A DNA stretch of 61,254 nt from Gammaproteobacteria bacterium (GTDB lineage Bacteria; Pseudomonadota; Gammaproteobacteria; Steroidobacterales; UBA11654), in NCBI GenBank assembly GCA_029244925.1, contig JAQWQE010000010.1:1-61254 (forward strand). Direction: 5' to 3'. Under the pieces are notes generated by a model. That model made no database searches, was not told where the DNA came from, and saw only the letters and a list, made by a program, of their open reading frames with translations. Each line of letters starts with the position of its first letter. Positions within the stretch are counted from its first letter, which is position 1. Below are positions 1 to 8,790 of this stretch, in pieces. A program made the position numbers and the translations under genes.

Positions 1-83
1 TTCTTTGGGTAATTGCATTCAGCAAAAGTCATTGAGCTAAAAGCCATTAATGAGATGATTATGAGTATTTTTTTCTTATACAT
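1..83 (-). CDS. 5' end of an exported protein (partial)
   Basis: Reading leftwards from an ATG at 83-81 there are 27 codons before the window edge. They encode a classic Sec signal peptide: a short basic start (MYKKK), a hydrophobic core (ILIIISLMAF) and a likely signal peptidase I site after MTFA, with the mature protein beginning ECNYPK. The gene is divergent from the 196-aa gene starting at 160, so the 76-bp gap between them would hold both promoters. Nothing can be said about function beyond export to the periplasm or outer membrane. The fragment is too short to exclude chance entirely, but the signal-peptide layout is convincing. Confidence 0.6.
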   Translation of the reverse strand, partial: MYKKKILIIISLMAFSSMTFAECNYPK

Positions 84-159
84 GTTTATTGATCCGCTTT
101 AAATATTAAAATAGAGTACTAGATTATATCCAATAAAAATAATTATTTTAAGATCAAAA

Positions 160-750
160 ATGATGGAGAAAGTGAGTCAAATTAATAAAAGCATTCAAAA
201 GTGGGAGATTGAAAAAAAGAGTCGAAGCCTGTCAGAAGCCATTGAAGAATCAACATTAGAGTTCAAAGACATACATCAAGGTATGGAGATTTTAGCATTT
301 GCAGCTGCAATGAGGGCATTAGGCTTATCAAATAGGGACCTCCAGCCCAGAAAGTTGTCTAATTACATCAGGTCCGGCTATCTTCAAATCCAAATTATAT
401 GTTCAATCATATTGTTTCAATTTAGAGGGGATGATGGTGTCAGCAGAGATGACCTCTATGATTCTGTTTGCGATGTTTTCCCGGCAACGACCTTCGCAAA
501 TTTCAGGAAAGTTCTATCAATAGGTGTTGAGAGCGAGATCTTCATTCGAGGAAAAGACCCAGGTGACTCAAGAAGAACACTCTATAAAATGTCAGAAGAC
601 ATGATGGGACCTCTAACAAATTATTTTACCAACACCATAAAAGACTTTGATCAATTATTCTCAAGTGTTTTTGATGGAGCACTGAGTAAGGAGGATATAA
701 TTAATCTTGAAGAATTCATCATGAATAGTACTTCTATAAGGCCTAAGTAG
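160..750 (+). CDS. Uncharacterised protein, possibly winged-helix
   Basis: An intact 196-aa soluble protein with no signal peptide or membrane segment. I do not recognise the family. The first 40 residues are charged and helical-looking. The middle (about residues 75-150) has a helix-helix-strand pattern, including RDDLYDSVCDVFPATTFANF followed by GDSRRTLYKM, that resembles a small winged-helix domain with a wing, so a DNA-binding regulator is possible. Two ATG codons are adjacent (160 and 163); neither has a strong Shine-Dalgarno. It stands alone, 254 bp before the exopolysaccharide genes, and could regulate them, but that rests on position alone. Confidence 0.6.
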   Translation: MMEKVSQINKSIQKWEIEKKSRSLSEAIEESTLEFKDIHQGMEILAFAAAMRALGLSNRDLQPRKLSNYIRSGYLQIQIICSIILFQFRGDDGVSRDDLYDSVCDVFPATTFANFRKVLSIGVESEIFIRGKDPGDSRRTLYKMSEDMMGPLTNYFTNTIKDFDQLFSSVFDGALSKEDIINLEEFIMNSTSIRPK

Positions 751-899
751 TCGAGCGAGAAGAATTAATTGCTTTTATCTATTGATCAATAATGTAAATA
801 AAGTTAAAAAAATAACCTAATTAAACGCTGCCTATTTCAAATTAGATGACATATAATCCACATCATTAACAACATGTAACTTAATGTAAAAAAGTAAAA

Positions 900-919
900 A
901 TGTTGTTTACAAACAATAT
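900..919. promoter_or_regulatory. Palindrome upstream of the GfcA-like gene
   Basis: TTGTTT-AC-AAACAA at 903-916 is a perfect 6-bp inverted repeat with a 2-bp centre; the flanks extend it weakly (T901/A918, A900/T919). It lies about 90 bp before the gene at 1005, in a 254-bp AT-rich gap (751-1004) that has no other gene I can support. It may be an operator for an unknown regulator. AT-rich DNA yields such palindromes by chance, so confidence is low. Confidence 0.3.
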
Positions 920-1004
920 GAATTGTAGAAAAATCACTTAGTAGGGCTTAATAAGCTCAGGTAGGTGCTTTAAAATAAAGTTAATACACAGGGGATCATC
1001 ACAG

Positions 1005-1706
1005 ATGAAATTATTTAAGAAACTAGGAACTTATTTTTCAATGCTAACGCTCTTACTGAGTGGTACAAGCTTAAAGTCTATTGCCTCAGAAGGCGAAGAA
1101 GGCTCTGAAGCATTTGATGATCCAAATGCAAACACAGAAGAAGAGGATTCTTCAGGCGAGTCTCAAGATGCTGCTGAAAGTAGCTCTACCTCGGGCTCAA
1201 ACGGATCTGCAGGTGCAGGTGCAGGAGTCTGGGTTGCTATAACAGGCGCTGTATTAGCTGTATTCAGCGGTGGATCTTCTGAGTTTATTACTCCTTCAGG
1301 AGGACCCCCTGTTGTTCCGCCAACGCCAACACCAACACCAACACCAACGCCAACGCCAACGCCTACACCAACGCCTACACCTACACCAACACCTGTTGTT
1401 GATACAACTGGTGCTCCTACAACTGAAGGCGCTATTACAACTGCTGGTATTACTACTACAGGCGCTGCAACAACTGAAGGTGCTGTTACAACTGAAGGTG
1501 CTGAAACTACAGGCGCTGCAACAACTGAAGGTGCTGTTACAACTGAAGGTGCTGTTACAACTGAAGGCGCTGTTACAACCGCTGGTATTACTACTACAGG
1601 CGCTGCAACAACTGAAGGCGCAACTACGACAGTAACAACTGGTACAACTGACATGGCTACTACTACAACGTCGACTACCAGTACAGCGACTAATACTGGA
1701 CAATAG
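1005..1706 (+). CDS. GfcA/YjbE-like Thr-rich secreted protein
   Basis: A 233-aa low-complexity protein. Residues 1-27 form a signal peptide (MKLFKKLGTYF, hydrophobic core, cleavage near SIAS). Then come an acidic Ser/Glu-rich stretch, a Gly/Ala hydrophobic segment around residues 68-87 (GVWVAITGAVLAVF), a run of about 12 Pro-Thr pairs, and Thr-Thr-Glu-Gly-Ala repeats ending in a Thr-rich tail. The order (signal peptide, short hydrophobic Gly/Ala part, poly-Thr tail) matches E. coli YjbE and GfcA, which sit at the head of the yjbEFGH and gfcABCDE exopolysaccharide operons. A YjbH homologue follows 86 bp downstream, which supports the call. The molecular role of the family is not established. 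Open frames on the other strand here are repeat artefacts. Confidence 0.7.
   Translation: MKLFKKLGTYFSMLTLLLSGTSLKSIASEGEEGSEAFDDPNANTEEEDSSGESQDAAESSSTSGSNGSAGAGAGVWVAITGAVLAVFSGGSSEFITPSGGPPVVPPTPTPTPTPTPTPTPTPTPTPTPTPVVDTTGAPTTEGAITTAGITTTGAATTEGAVTTEGAETTGAATTEGAVTTEGAVTTEGAVTTAGITTTGAATTEGATTTVTTGTTDMATTTTSTTSTATNTGQ
1320..1394 (+). repeat. Pro-Thr hexanucleotide repeat
   Basis: Twelve consecutive 6-bp units of the form CCN-ACN encode (Pro-Thr)12 followed by one more Pro. Third positions vary (CCA/CCT, ACA/ACG), so the array is old or selected at protein level rather than a fresh slippage product. Unit length is a multiple of three, so copy-number change would alter linker length without breaking the frame. 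Confidence 0.9.
1419..1625 (+). repeat. Thr-Thr-Glu-Gly-Ala coding repeats
   Basis: Degenerate 15-18-bp tandem units, typically ACAACTGAAGGTGCTGTT (TTEGAV), interleaved with variants encoding TTAGI and TTGAA. A longer block (TTAGITTTGAATTEGA) occurs twice, near 1438 and 1576, suggesting duplication of a higher-order unit. All units keep the reading frame. The array makes the C-terminal domain of the GfcA-like protein. Confidence 0.85.
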
Positions 1707-1792
1707 AAATAGCCTCAATAGGCAGAAGTTTGCAATAGAGATAAACCGCTAAATTTCTTGTTAAAAAAAGGAAGTAGAGCTTTTAAACTAGT

Positions 1793-4033
1793 ATGAGAAA
1801 GTTTCTTCTATTTCCGCTTCTTATTATTTCTATGTTTCCAGTATTTGGGAATGATAGTAGCGAGAATGATTTTGATTACTTTATCCCAAGGTCACAGAAT
1901 TCATTTGGTGGAATCGGATCAGTAATTACCCCAACAGCAAGATTTTCTGATGATGGAGAGTTTACGTTTGGCCTCTCAAAAGAGCTTCCTTACAATAGGA
2001 TCTACGCCAAGATGCAATTTATGCCTTGGATGGAAGCTGTCCTAAAATACACAGAAACAACTCATTACTCTTATAACAATTCATTTGTGCAGACATGGAA
2101 AGATAAAGGTATTGATGTCAAATTTAGGTTACTGGAAGAAGGTAAGTCTAACTTCGGATTATTAGATGAATCATTAATTCCAGAATTAGCAGTAGGGATC
2201 AATGACATCGGTGGAACTGGCTCTTATGACTCACAATATTTTGTTGCTAGCAAGAGGATAAGTCAAAAGCTAGATTTTACAATGGGATTGGGCTTTGGAA
2301 GGCTAGCTGGTGCTGAGCATATAAATAATCCCGTAGAGGGAATTCTTGATTCTTTTTCAACATACAGTCCTAACGGAGGAACCCTGAATATAGGGAGATG
2401 GTTTAGTGGTCCGAAAGCAGCATTCTTCGGAGGCTTCGAATATTTAACACCTATTGATAATCTAACCTTAAAAGTCGAATACGATTCGACAGACTATTCC
2501 AATATTATTAATAAGCCGATGTACTATGATAAAAACCCTCAAGATATCATTACAATCGATTCAAGAATAAATTACGCACTAAATTACCGTTTAAATATAG
2601 GTACCAGAGATAAACTTGATTTTTCGATAGGATCTATTCATGGAAATACCATTTATGCAAATGTTGCCGTTCACTCCAACCTAAACGATCCAATTAGAGA
2701 TAAATATACGGCACCAGCTGAGAATATTATAAATTCTAATCTAATTCCTTATAATCGTTTACCTATTGAGTATAAAAAATATCTTACTGACTCGATAATG
2801 TGGCAGATGTCTCAGGTTGGCTTTGCTACCCATAGTATTATTTTTAATGGAAATGAATTGCAGGCAGAGATTAGTCAGGGGAGATTTCAAAAGCCGGTGC
2901 AAGCAATTGATTTAGCTGCAAGAATATTGGCTAAAAATTCACCTAATAATATTGAAAAAATCACAGTTATCAATATTGATCAAGGAATTGAAACATTCAG
3001 AGCTTCAATTGATCGTGATGATTTTATAAGATCTGTTTCAAGAGGGCCTCTAGACGGCACTCTTTTGGATATAAATAATCGTGACGTAACTCTAGATGAT
3101 GATTCTGTAACAATAGAGAATGATTGGTTATACCCTAATTATAATTGGTCAATAAGGCCTCATGCAATAGGAACATTACAGCATCAACAAAAGTTCTACT
3201 TTTGGCAGATGGAGGCACTTGCCCATGTTGGAGTATCATTTACAAAAAACCTGCATTTCTATGCAGATTATGGGATTAATATTAAAAATAACTTTGAAGG
3301 ATACACATACCATATACCTGATGGTCAGCTATATCATGTTAGACAAGATAGAAGACTCTATCTCAAGGGAGGTGAAAGCGGTATAAGAAGAATGCATTTT
3401 GATTATTTGTGGGAAGCTTCTAATCCGAATATTAAAGGCAGATTAAGTGGGGGTCTTCTAGAATGGATGTATGGTGGAATTGGAGGAGAAGTTTTATATA
3501 TGCCAGGAAGTCATAACTGGGCTATTGGGCTTGAGGCATGGTGGGTTAAACAGAGAGATTTTGATCAAAGGTTTGATTTCAAAGATTATGAAACTGTTAC
3601 CGGTTTTTTGAACTTATATCGGGATCTCCCATTTTATGACATGAGATTTAAAATGAGTGCTGGAAAATTCTTAGGTAAAGATACAGGGGTACACTTAGAT
3701 CTCTCAAGAAGGTTCAAAAATGGAGGCAGGGTTGGCGGAATCGTTGCTCTTACAGATTGTGATTCGGTTTGTACTGGAGAGGGAAGTTTCAATAAATGGA
3801 TCTATTTTGAGTTACCGATGGATCTTTTTTATGTCAATAGATCTACAAGGTCCAGGACAAATTATGCTTGGGCACCATTGACGAAAGATCAAGGATCTAA
3901 GGTAGAGCCAGGAAGTCTTTACTCGTTAATGGTAAATTCAACGGATGAAATTGAGTCAATTAGAATGAAACAGAAATCTTATTCTATTGTTAAGTTTTTA
4001 TCCGGGTTTGGCACAACACCCAAAAAAAACTAA
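1793..4033 (+). CDS. yjbH: YjbH/GfcD family outer-membrane protein
   Basis: A 746-aa exported protein with signal peptide MRKFLLFPLLIISMFPVFG. Mature sequence starts with PRSQNSFGGIG and GSVITPTARF, typical of the YjbH (DUF940) family, followed by repeated beta-strand-rich segments such as NIGRWFSGPKAAFFGGFEY. The family is predicted to form outer-membrane beta-barrels and is needed for exopolysaccharide or group 4 capsule secretion in E. coli. Length is close to E. coli YjbH (about 700 aa). It follows the GfcA/YjbE-like gene, as in enterobacterial operons, but homologues of the intervening yjbF and yjbG are absent here. A weak AAGGAAG lies about 18 nt before the ATG. Confidence 0.85.
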   Translation: MRKFLLFPLLIISMFPVFGNDSSENDFDYFIPRSQNSFGGIGSVITPTARFSDDGEFTFGLSKELPYNRIYAKMQFMPWMEAVLKYTETTHYSYNNSFVQTWKDKGIDVKFRLLEEGKSNFGLLDESLIPELAVGINDIGGTGSYDSQYFVASKRISQKLDFTMGLGFGRLAGAEHINNPVEGILDSFSTYSPNGGTLNIGRWFSGPKAAFFGGFEYLTPIDNLTLKVEYDSTDYSNIINKPMYYDKNPQDIITIDSRINYALNYRLNIGTRDKLDFSIGSIHGNTIYANVAVHSNLNDPIRDKYTAPAENIINSNLIPYNRLPIEYKKYLTDSIMWQMSQVGFATHSIIFNGNELQAEISQGRFQKPVQAIDLAARILAKNSPNNIEKITVINIDQGIETFRASIDRDDFIRSVSRGPLDGTLLDINNRDVTLDDDSVTIENDWLYPNYNWSIRPHAIGTLQHQQKFYFWQMEALAHVGVSFTKNLHFYADYGINIKNNFEGYTYHIPDGQLYHVRQDRRLYLKGGESGIRRMHFDYLWEASNPNIKGRLSGGLLEWMYGGIGGEVLYMPGSHNWAIGLEAWWVKQRDFDQRFDFKDYETVTGFLNLYRDLPFYDMRFKMSAGKFLGKDTGVHLDLSRRFKNGGRVGGIVALTDCDSVCTGEGSFNKWIYFELPMDLFYVNRSTRSRTNYAWAPLTKDQGSKVEPGSLYSLMVNSTDEIESIRMKQKSYSIVKFLSGFGTTPKKN

Positions 4034-4074
4034 ATAATTCTTTAATATAGTCCTACTGACTAAATAAAAGAATC

Positions 4075-5625
4075 ATGAACCAGAGCCCAGAAAATATAAT
4101 CACTAAAAATATTACTAGCGATATAGGATCAATATTTAGTAAGGGAAAGATAGGTATTGAAAAGGAAAGCCTTAGAGTTAGAGACTTAAGAATATCCAAG
4201 ACCGATCATCCCAATAAATTGGGCTCTGCTTTATGCAATAAATACATAACAACAGATTTTTCTGAAGCACAACTAGAGCTAGTTACACCACCTTTCAAAG
4301 ATAAAATGAAGGCACTTCATTTTTTAGAGAATATTCATCAATTCGTTAATTTAAATATTGATGATGAGATCCTCTGGCCATTTTCTTTTCCTCCCCAAGC
4401 TAATTCTGAAAAAGATATCAGAATTGCTCAGTATGGGAAATCAAATGCAGCATTATTCAAGGAGATATATAGAAAAGGTTTAGCAAGCAGGTATGGGAGA
4501 AGAATGCAGGCAATTTCAGGCATTCATATCAATTATTCGCTTCCACCTAGATTATTAGAGGAGATTTCCTTGCAAGAAAGGCAACATTCTTCATCTAGTC
4601 ATCATTCTGAGGTTTATTTTAGAATGATGAGAAATTTATATAGGGTAAATTGGCTAATTCTTTATTTATTTGGAGCCTCACCAATTCTGACAAAGGATCA
4701 TTTGAATAAAGAATCTAAGAACTTTAAGAAAATAGATAAGAATACATTTTATTTGCCATACGCTACTTCCTTAAGAATGAGCGATTTAGGATATCAGAAT
4801 GCTGATAGAGTTAAACTAGAGGTTTCGACTGATAGTATTGACGAATATATTTCTGACTTAGTAGGCGCCACTAAAACAGAATTTAAGGGATATACAAGAA
4901 TAGGAGAATATAAAAATGAAGATTCTTCTCAGCTAAATTCAAATATCTTGCAAATTGATGATGAATACTATGCAATTGCCAGACCAAAGAGCTCAAATAT
5001 TTCTGATATGAGGCTTACATCAAAGCTTAAGAATTATGGAGTGGATTATATTGAGCTGAGATCTCTAGATTTAAACCCATTTAATAGAAACGGTCTTGAT
5101 CTTGAAACAATACATTTTATTGAATTACTGTTTCTTCATTGCTTGTTAAAAACAAGTCCCAAGATTTCTAAAGATGAAATGAAGGAAATAAGGAATAATG
5201 ACTCTTTAGTATCAAGGACTGGAAGAAAGCCTGATCTTAACCTTTCTGAAAATCAAAAAAATATCAGTCTAAAAAGCTGGGCGCTTAGGATTATTGAAGA
5301 GATAAGCGAAATTGCTGAAGGTATGGATGGAGCAAAAAACATATATTCTGAATCACTTAATAACATGAAAAAGAAGGTTCTTGATCCTGATATAACACTT
5401 TCAAACAAGCTATTAGATAAAGTCCTCTCTGAGAAATTGGGGTTTAGTGAATTAGGCAACATGATAGGTTTAGATAATAAGGAATATTTCCTCAAATCAG
5501 AAAAAAATAAAAATTTGGAGCTTTTAGAAAAGGAAGCCATGTCTTCAATTGTCGACCAGAGAAGTCTAGAAGAAAAAGATTCTAAAACATTTAAGGAATA
5601 TCTTGGTGACTACTCCTCAAGTTAA
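4075..5625 (+). CDS. gshA: Glutamate-cysteine ligase
   Basis: A 516-aa protein catalysing ATP-dependent ligation of glutamate and cysteine, the first step of glutathione synthesis, in the cytoplasm. It matches the proteobacterial GshA type (E. coli 518 aa) along its length: GKIGIEKESLRV near the start, TTDFSEAQLELVTPPF, LWPFSFPP, and RYGRRMQAISGIHINYS in the ATP-grasp-like catalytic core, then YIELRSLDLNPF. It starts 41 bp after yjbH and sits between two exopolysaccharide export genes, which is unusual for a housekeeping enzyme; co-transcription with yjbH is likely. Confidence 0.93.
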   Translation: MNQSPENIITKNITSDIGSIFSKGKIGIEKESLRVRDLRISKTDHPNKLGSALCNKYITTDFSEAQLELVTPPFKDKMKALHFLENIHQFVNLNIDDEILWPFSFPPQANSEKDIRIAQYGKSNAALFKEIYRKGLASRYGRRMQAISGIHINYSLPPRLLEEISLQERQHSSSSHHSEVYFRMMRNLYRVNWLILYLFGASPILTKDHLNKESKNFKKIDKNTFYLPYATSLRMSDLGYQNADRVKLEVSTDSIDEYISDLVGATKTEFKGYTRIGEYKNEDSSQLNSNILQIDDEYYAIARPKSSNISDMRLTSKLKNYGVDYIELRSLDLNPFNRNGLDLETIHFIELLFLHCLLKTSPKISKDEMKEIRNNDSLVSRTGRKPDLNLSENQKNISLKSWALRIIEEISEIAEGMDGAKNIYSESLNNMKKKVLDPDITLSNKLLDKVLSEKLGFSELGNMIGLDNKEYFLKSEKNKNLELLEKEAMSSIVDQRSLEEKDSKTFKEYLGDYSSS

Positions 5626-5626
5626 C

Positions 5627-5659
5627 TTCTCTTAGGGACTTTTAATTAAATTAAGAGAA
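5627..5659 (+). terminator. Inverted repeat after gshA
   Basis: TTCTCTTA (5627-5634) and TAAGAGAA (5652-5659) are perfect 8-bp inverted repeats starting two bases after the gshA stop. The loop is 17 nt and no proper T-run follows, so this is at best a weak or Rho-assisted terminator, or an mRNA-stabilising hairpin. The rest of the 230-bp gap to 5856 holds a short minus-strand open frame (see findings) and a second hairpin. Confidence 0.3.
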
Positions 5660-5806
5660 CTTTCTGCCATTTCTTTTACAAGTCTCTTGCCCGTTAGGAG
5701 ACCTTTCTGATCATTAATCGATTCTACATAACATTTGATTGAAACATTATGTAACTAATATATAGTTTGAGACTATGATTAAACGAATAAAACTGTAAAA
5801 TACTTT

Positions 5807-5832
5807 GGTTTCTATTGCGGATAATAGAAAAC
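5807..5832 (+). promoter_or_regulatory. Hairpin in the leader of the SLBB exporter gene
   Basis: TTTCTATT (5809-5816) pairs with AATAGAAA (5823-5830) around a 6-nt loop GCGGAT; an outer G-C pair (5807/5832) may extend it over one mismatch. It ends 23 nt before the ATG at 5856 and so could lie in the 5' leader. The loop carries GCGG, the first half of the ops core found at 9445, but the rest of ops is absent, so I do not call it an RfaH site. Confidence 0.3.
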
Positions 5833-5855
5833 AGGTTTAGAAAAGTAAGCTACTT

Positions 5856-8711
5856 ATGAAAACTATAATAATACTATTATTGCTAATAACAACATCACCT
5901 TCTTTCGCACAGATGGATGATTCATCATTGCTTCAAAGCTTAACAGGCGGTATGCAAACATCAAAAGCTAAGTCAGATAAAGAAGATGAAGCCTCAGAAG
6001 ATAAAGCAAACCCAGAAACAGAAGAAAAGGTGGAGATTAATTTTGAAGATCCAAGCTATGGATATACGGGAGGCAAAAGTTTTAAAGTGCCTCCACAATC
6101 TAAATTTTCAACCAAACCTCTTGCATACTTTGGTTATGACTTTTTCATTGATGCACCTACGACATTTGCACAAATAAAGAATGCTCCTGTTCCTCCTGAT
6201 TATGTTTTAGGTCCTAATGATAGGATCAAAATTAATACATACGGCAGTATTCAAACTTTTACAGATGAGAGAATTTCCAGAGATGGCGACATTTTCATCC
6301 CAGAAATTGGACCAGTAATGGCAGCTGGATTAACCTTTAAGGAATTCAAAGAAAGCTTAAATGCAATAATTGAGAATCAATTAATAGGTACGCAAGCAAA
6401 TATAACCCTAGGTTCACTCAGATCTATAGACATATTTGTTCTTGGAGAGGCACTACAACCCGGTATGTATAATATCAGTGCGCTTTCAACCCTAGTCAAT
6501 GCGGTTATTAAGAGCGGAGGAATAGCTCCAACAGGCTCATTGAGAAACATACAGTTGAAAAGAAATGGGAAAGTTGTTTCTAACTTTGATTTTTATGACT
6601 TGCTTTTAAAAGGCGACACAAGCAATGACAAAAGACTTATGCAGGGGGATGTAGTCTTTATTCCACCAATAACTAAAACTGTAGGCATATCAGGACAAAT
6701 TGCCAGACCGGGTATATATGAATTAAGAGATGATGAAACACTAAAGGATCTCATAAATTTTGCAGGAAGCTTAAAGCCCAAAGCTGATTTACTTTCAGTT
6801 GATCTTCAAAGAGTTGAGCCATTAAATGACGGATATAACTTAATGCAAATTAATTTAAACAACGATCTTAAATTAAAGAATGGAGATGTTTTATCAATAC
6901 ATCCAGTTCCAGATAATTTGAAAAATGCCATTCTTTTGAGTGGCCATGCCAAACAACCAGGTTTCGTTGCCTTGACAGATGGAACGAGAATTGGAGATCT
7001 ATTGTCTTCACAAGATGATTTGCTAGCTATGACAGATTTAAACTATGTTTTAGTCAAACGTGAAGACAAGAAAACTAATGATATTCAATTTCTTCAAGTT
7101 GACTTAGAAGATGTTTTTCAGGATAAGCAGTCTGAATCTAATATCTTATTGTCTGAAAAAGATGAAGTACTCTTACTACCAAGCCTTTTAACGCCTGACG
7201 TAATTACCACAAGACTGATTGAAGACGATTACACTATAAATGAAAAAGGTGAGATCGTAATGGTAAATGAATGGAATTCACCAACATACTTAAGGAAGTC
7301 ATTAATGCAGGAAGCAGTGAGTCTTGAAGAAAGTAATTTAAATGTAGATAGTGAATTTAGTGGTAAGTATAAGACACAACCTACTGAGATCCAGGCAAAA
7401 GAGGGATCAATAATGAGGTACTACGAGTATTCAATTTATGATTACTGTTCGCTGCCAGAAGATTTAGCTATTAGTACCATTGAATCATCTGGTTTTAGAG
7501 CTAAAAAATCAGTCCCACTAGAAGATCTTGGCGATATTAAAACTCCACAAGATGTGCTTGACCTTCAGGAGGAAATTGAGGATGAAAGAGCAGAAAAATC
7601 AGATTCTTCTATAGCTGTTGACATTACTTTTTTCTGCAGAGAACAGCTACTCAAACCATTTGTAGAAATTATTGAACGACAAATAGATGAAGATGGAGAG
7701 GAGGATATTATATCTGTTTATGGAAATGTTCATTTCCCAGGTGATTACCCACTTACTAATAACATGGATTTAGCCGATGCTATAAAAGCAGCAGGAGGAC
7801 AGAAAAATTCAACATATTCTTCAGAAATAGAGTTAAGTAGAAGTGATGTAACAGGTAAAAAGATATCTGTTTATAACTCTATAGCTTCTTATTCCGATAA
7901 AAATTCTATGACCATGAAATTAAAAGAAAGAGATATAGTTAATCTCAAGGAAATATCAAATAATGTTAAGACAGTTGAAATTACAGGAGAGGTATTTTTT
8001 GCAGGGACTTACCCAATTTCTGAAAATCAGACAATCAATGAATTAATAAACAGGGCTGGTGGCTTAACAGAATATGCATCAGCTAATGCTGCAAGATTTA
8101 TAAGGAAATCATTGCAAGAGTCTGAAATGCAAAGACTAGAAAATGCTAGATCTGAACTCAAAAGGAAAATAGTACTTTCAAGCCAGGCTGCTGGATTAGG
8201 AGAAAATCCCTTAAGTGGTGGTGCAATAAATCAACTTACTTCACTTCTGACAGAGGATTCTCCCCAAGATGAAGCTTTAGGGAGACTTGTTATTGACCTT
8301 GATGCCATTATGGATGGTTATGATTCGGATATTATTTTAGAAGATGGCGACAAATTACATATACCTAAGGTCCAACAAACTATTTCAGTAATTGGAGAAG
8401 TATATGTACCAAATACTCACGTTTTTAAATCAAAACTTGGAATTAATGATTATATAAATTTAAGTGGAGGGGCAAACGAATTTGCTGACAGTAATACTAT
8501 TTATATAGTGAAATCTGACGGCAGTATTATATCTCCTGATCAATTGTCAAAAAGTGGTTTTTTTCGGGCTAGCTCAAGTATTCTAGAAAATGGTGATACC
8601 ATTGTTGTACCTCTAACTGTCAAGCCATTCTCTGCAATTAGAGCAACCACTGAGGTGACTCAGATCATTTATCAGATGGCATTAGCAGCAGCTGCAGTTA
8701 ATAGTTTTTAA
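5856..8711 (+). CDS. Wza-like polysaccharide export protein, multi-SLBB
   Basis: A 951-aa exported protein with signal peptide MKTIIILLLLITTSPSFA. A Poly_export domain begins near residue 115 (DYVLGPNDRIKI). At least six SLBB-type repeats follow, with starts near residues 191, 275, 357, 620, 706 and 844 (for example VLGEALQPG, ISGQIARPG, ITGEVFFAGTYP). The C-terminal segment VTQIIYQMALAAAAVNSF looks like the amphipathic helix that forms the Wza outer-membrane pore. It is about 2.5 times longer than E. coli Wza (379 aa), and the signal peptide lacks a lipobox cysteine, so it is not an obvious lipoprotein. It is the likely outer-membrane exit for the polysaccharide made downstream. Confidence 0.85.
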   Translation: MKTIIILLLLITTSPSFAQMDDSSLLQSLTGGMQTSKAKSDKEDEASEDKANPETEEKVEINFEDPSYGYTGGKSFKVPPQSKFSTKPLAYFGYDFFIDAPTTFAQIKNAPVPPDYVLGPNDRIKINTYGSIQTFTDERISRDGDIFIPEIGPVMAAGLTFKEFKESLNAIIENQLIGTQANITLGSLRSIDIFVLGEALQPGMYNISALSTLVNAVIKSGGIAPTGSLRNIQLKRNGKVVSNFDFYDLLLKGDTSNDKRLMQGDVVFIPPITKTVGISGQIARPGIYELRDDETLKDLINFAGSLKPKADLLSVDLQRVEPLNDGYNLMQINLNNDLKLKNGDVLSIHPVPDNLKNAILLSGHAKQPGFVALTDGTRIGDLLSSQDDLLAMTDLNYVLVKREDKKTNDIQFLQVDLEDVFQDKQSESNILLSEKDEVLLLPSLLTPDVITTRLIEDDYTINEKGEIVMVNEWNSPTYLRKSLMQEAVSLEESNLNVDSEFSGKYKTQPTEIQAKEGSIMRYYEYSIYDYCSLPEDLAISTIESSGFRAKKSVPLEDLGDIKTPQDVLDLQEEIEDERAEKSDSSIAVDITFFCREQLLKPFVEIIERQIDEDGEEDIISVYGNVHFPGDYPLTNNMDLADAIKAAGGQKNSTYSSEIELSRSDVTGKKISVYNSIASYSDKNSMTMKLKERDIVNLKEISNNVKTVEITGEVFFAGTYPISENQTINELINRAGGLTEYASANAARFIRKSLQESEMQRLENARSELKRKIVLSSQAAGLGENPLSGGAINQLTSLLTEDSPQDEALGRLVIDLDAIMDGYDSDIILEDGDKLHIPKVQQTISVIGEVYVPNTHVFKSKLGINDYINLSGGANEFADSNTIYIVKSDGSIISPDQLSKSGFFRASSSILENGDTIVVPLTVKPFSAIRATTEVTQIIYQMALAAAAVNSF

Positions 8712-8790
8712 GATGTTCATATATATAAAACATATAACTCCTATTGATTTTTTTGATTATTAGCACAAAGATCCTTTAGCCAAAACTAGT

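Noticed and set aside
960-972. ops-like string GGTAGGTGCTTTA upstream of the GfcA-like gene
   Set aside because: It differs from the ops consensus GGTAGCGTGCTTT by loss of a base in the core and lacks the GC before GGTAGC, so I cannot support RfaH control there.
1419-1625. Regular repeats that could look like a CRISPR array
   Set aside because: Units are 15-18 bp, contiguous without unique spacers and keep a coding frame; no cas genes are present.
1163-1718. Long open frames on the minus strand and in other plus frames across the Thr/Pro repeats
   Set aside because: They arise because a 6-bp and 15-18-bp repeat lacks stops in several frames; composition is monotonous (Val/Gly or Cys/Ser runs), and the plus-strand frame alone has a signal peptide and family context.
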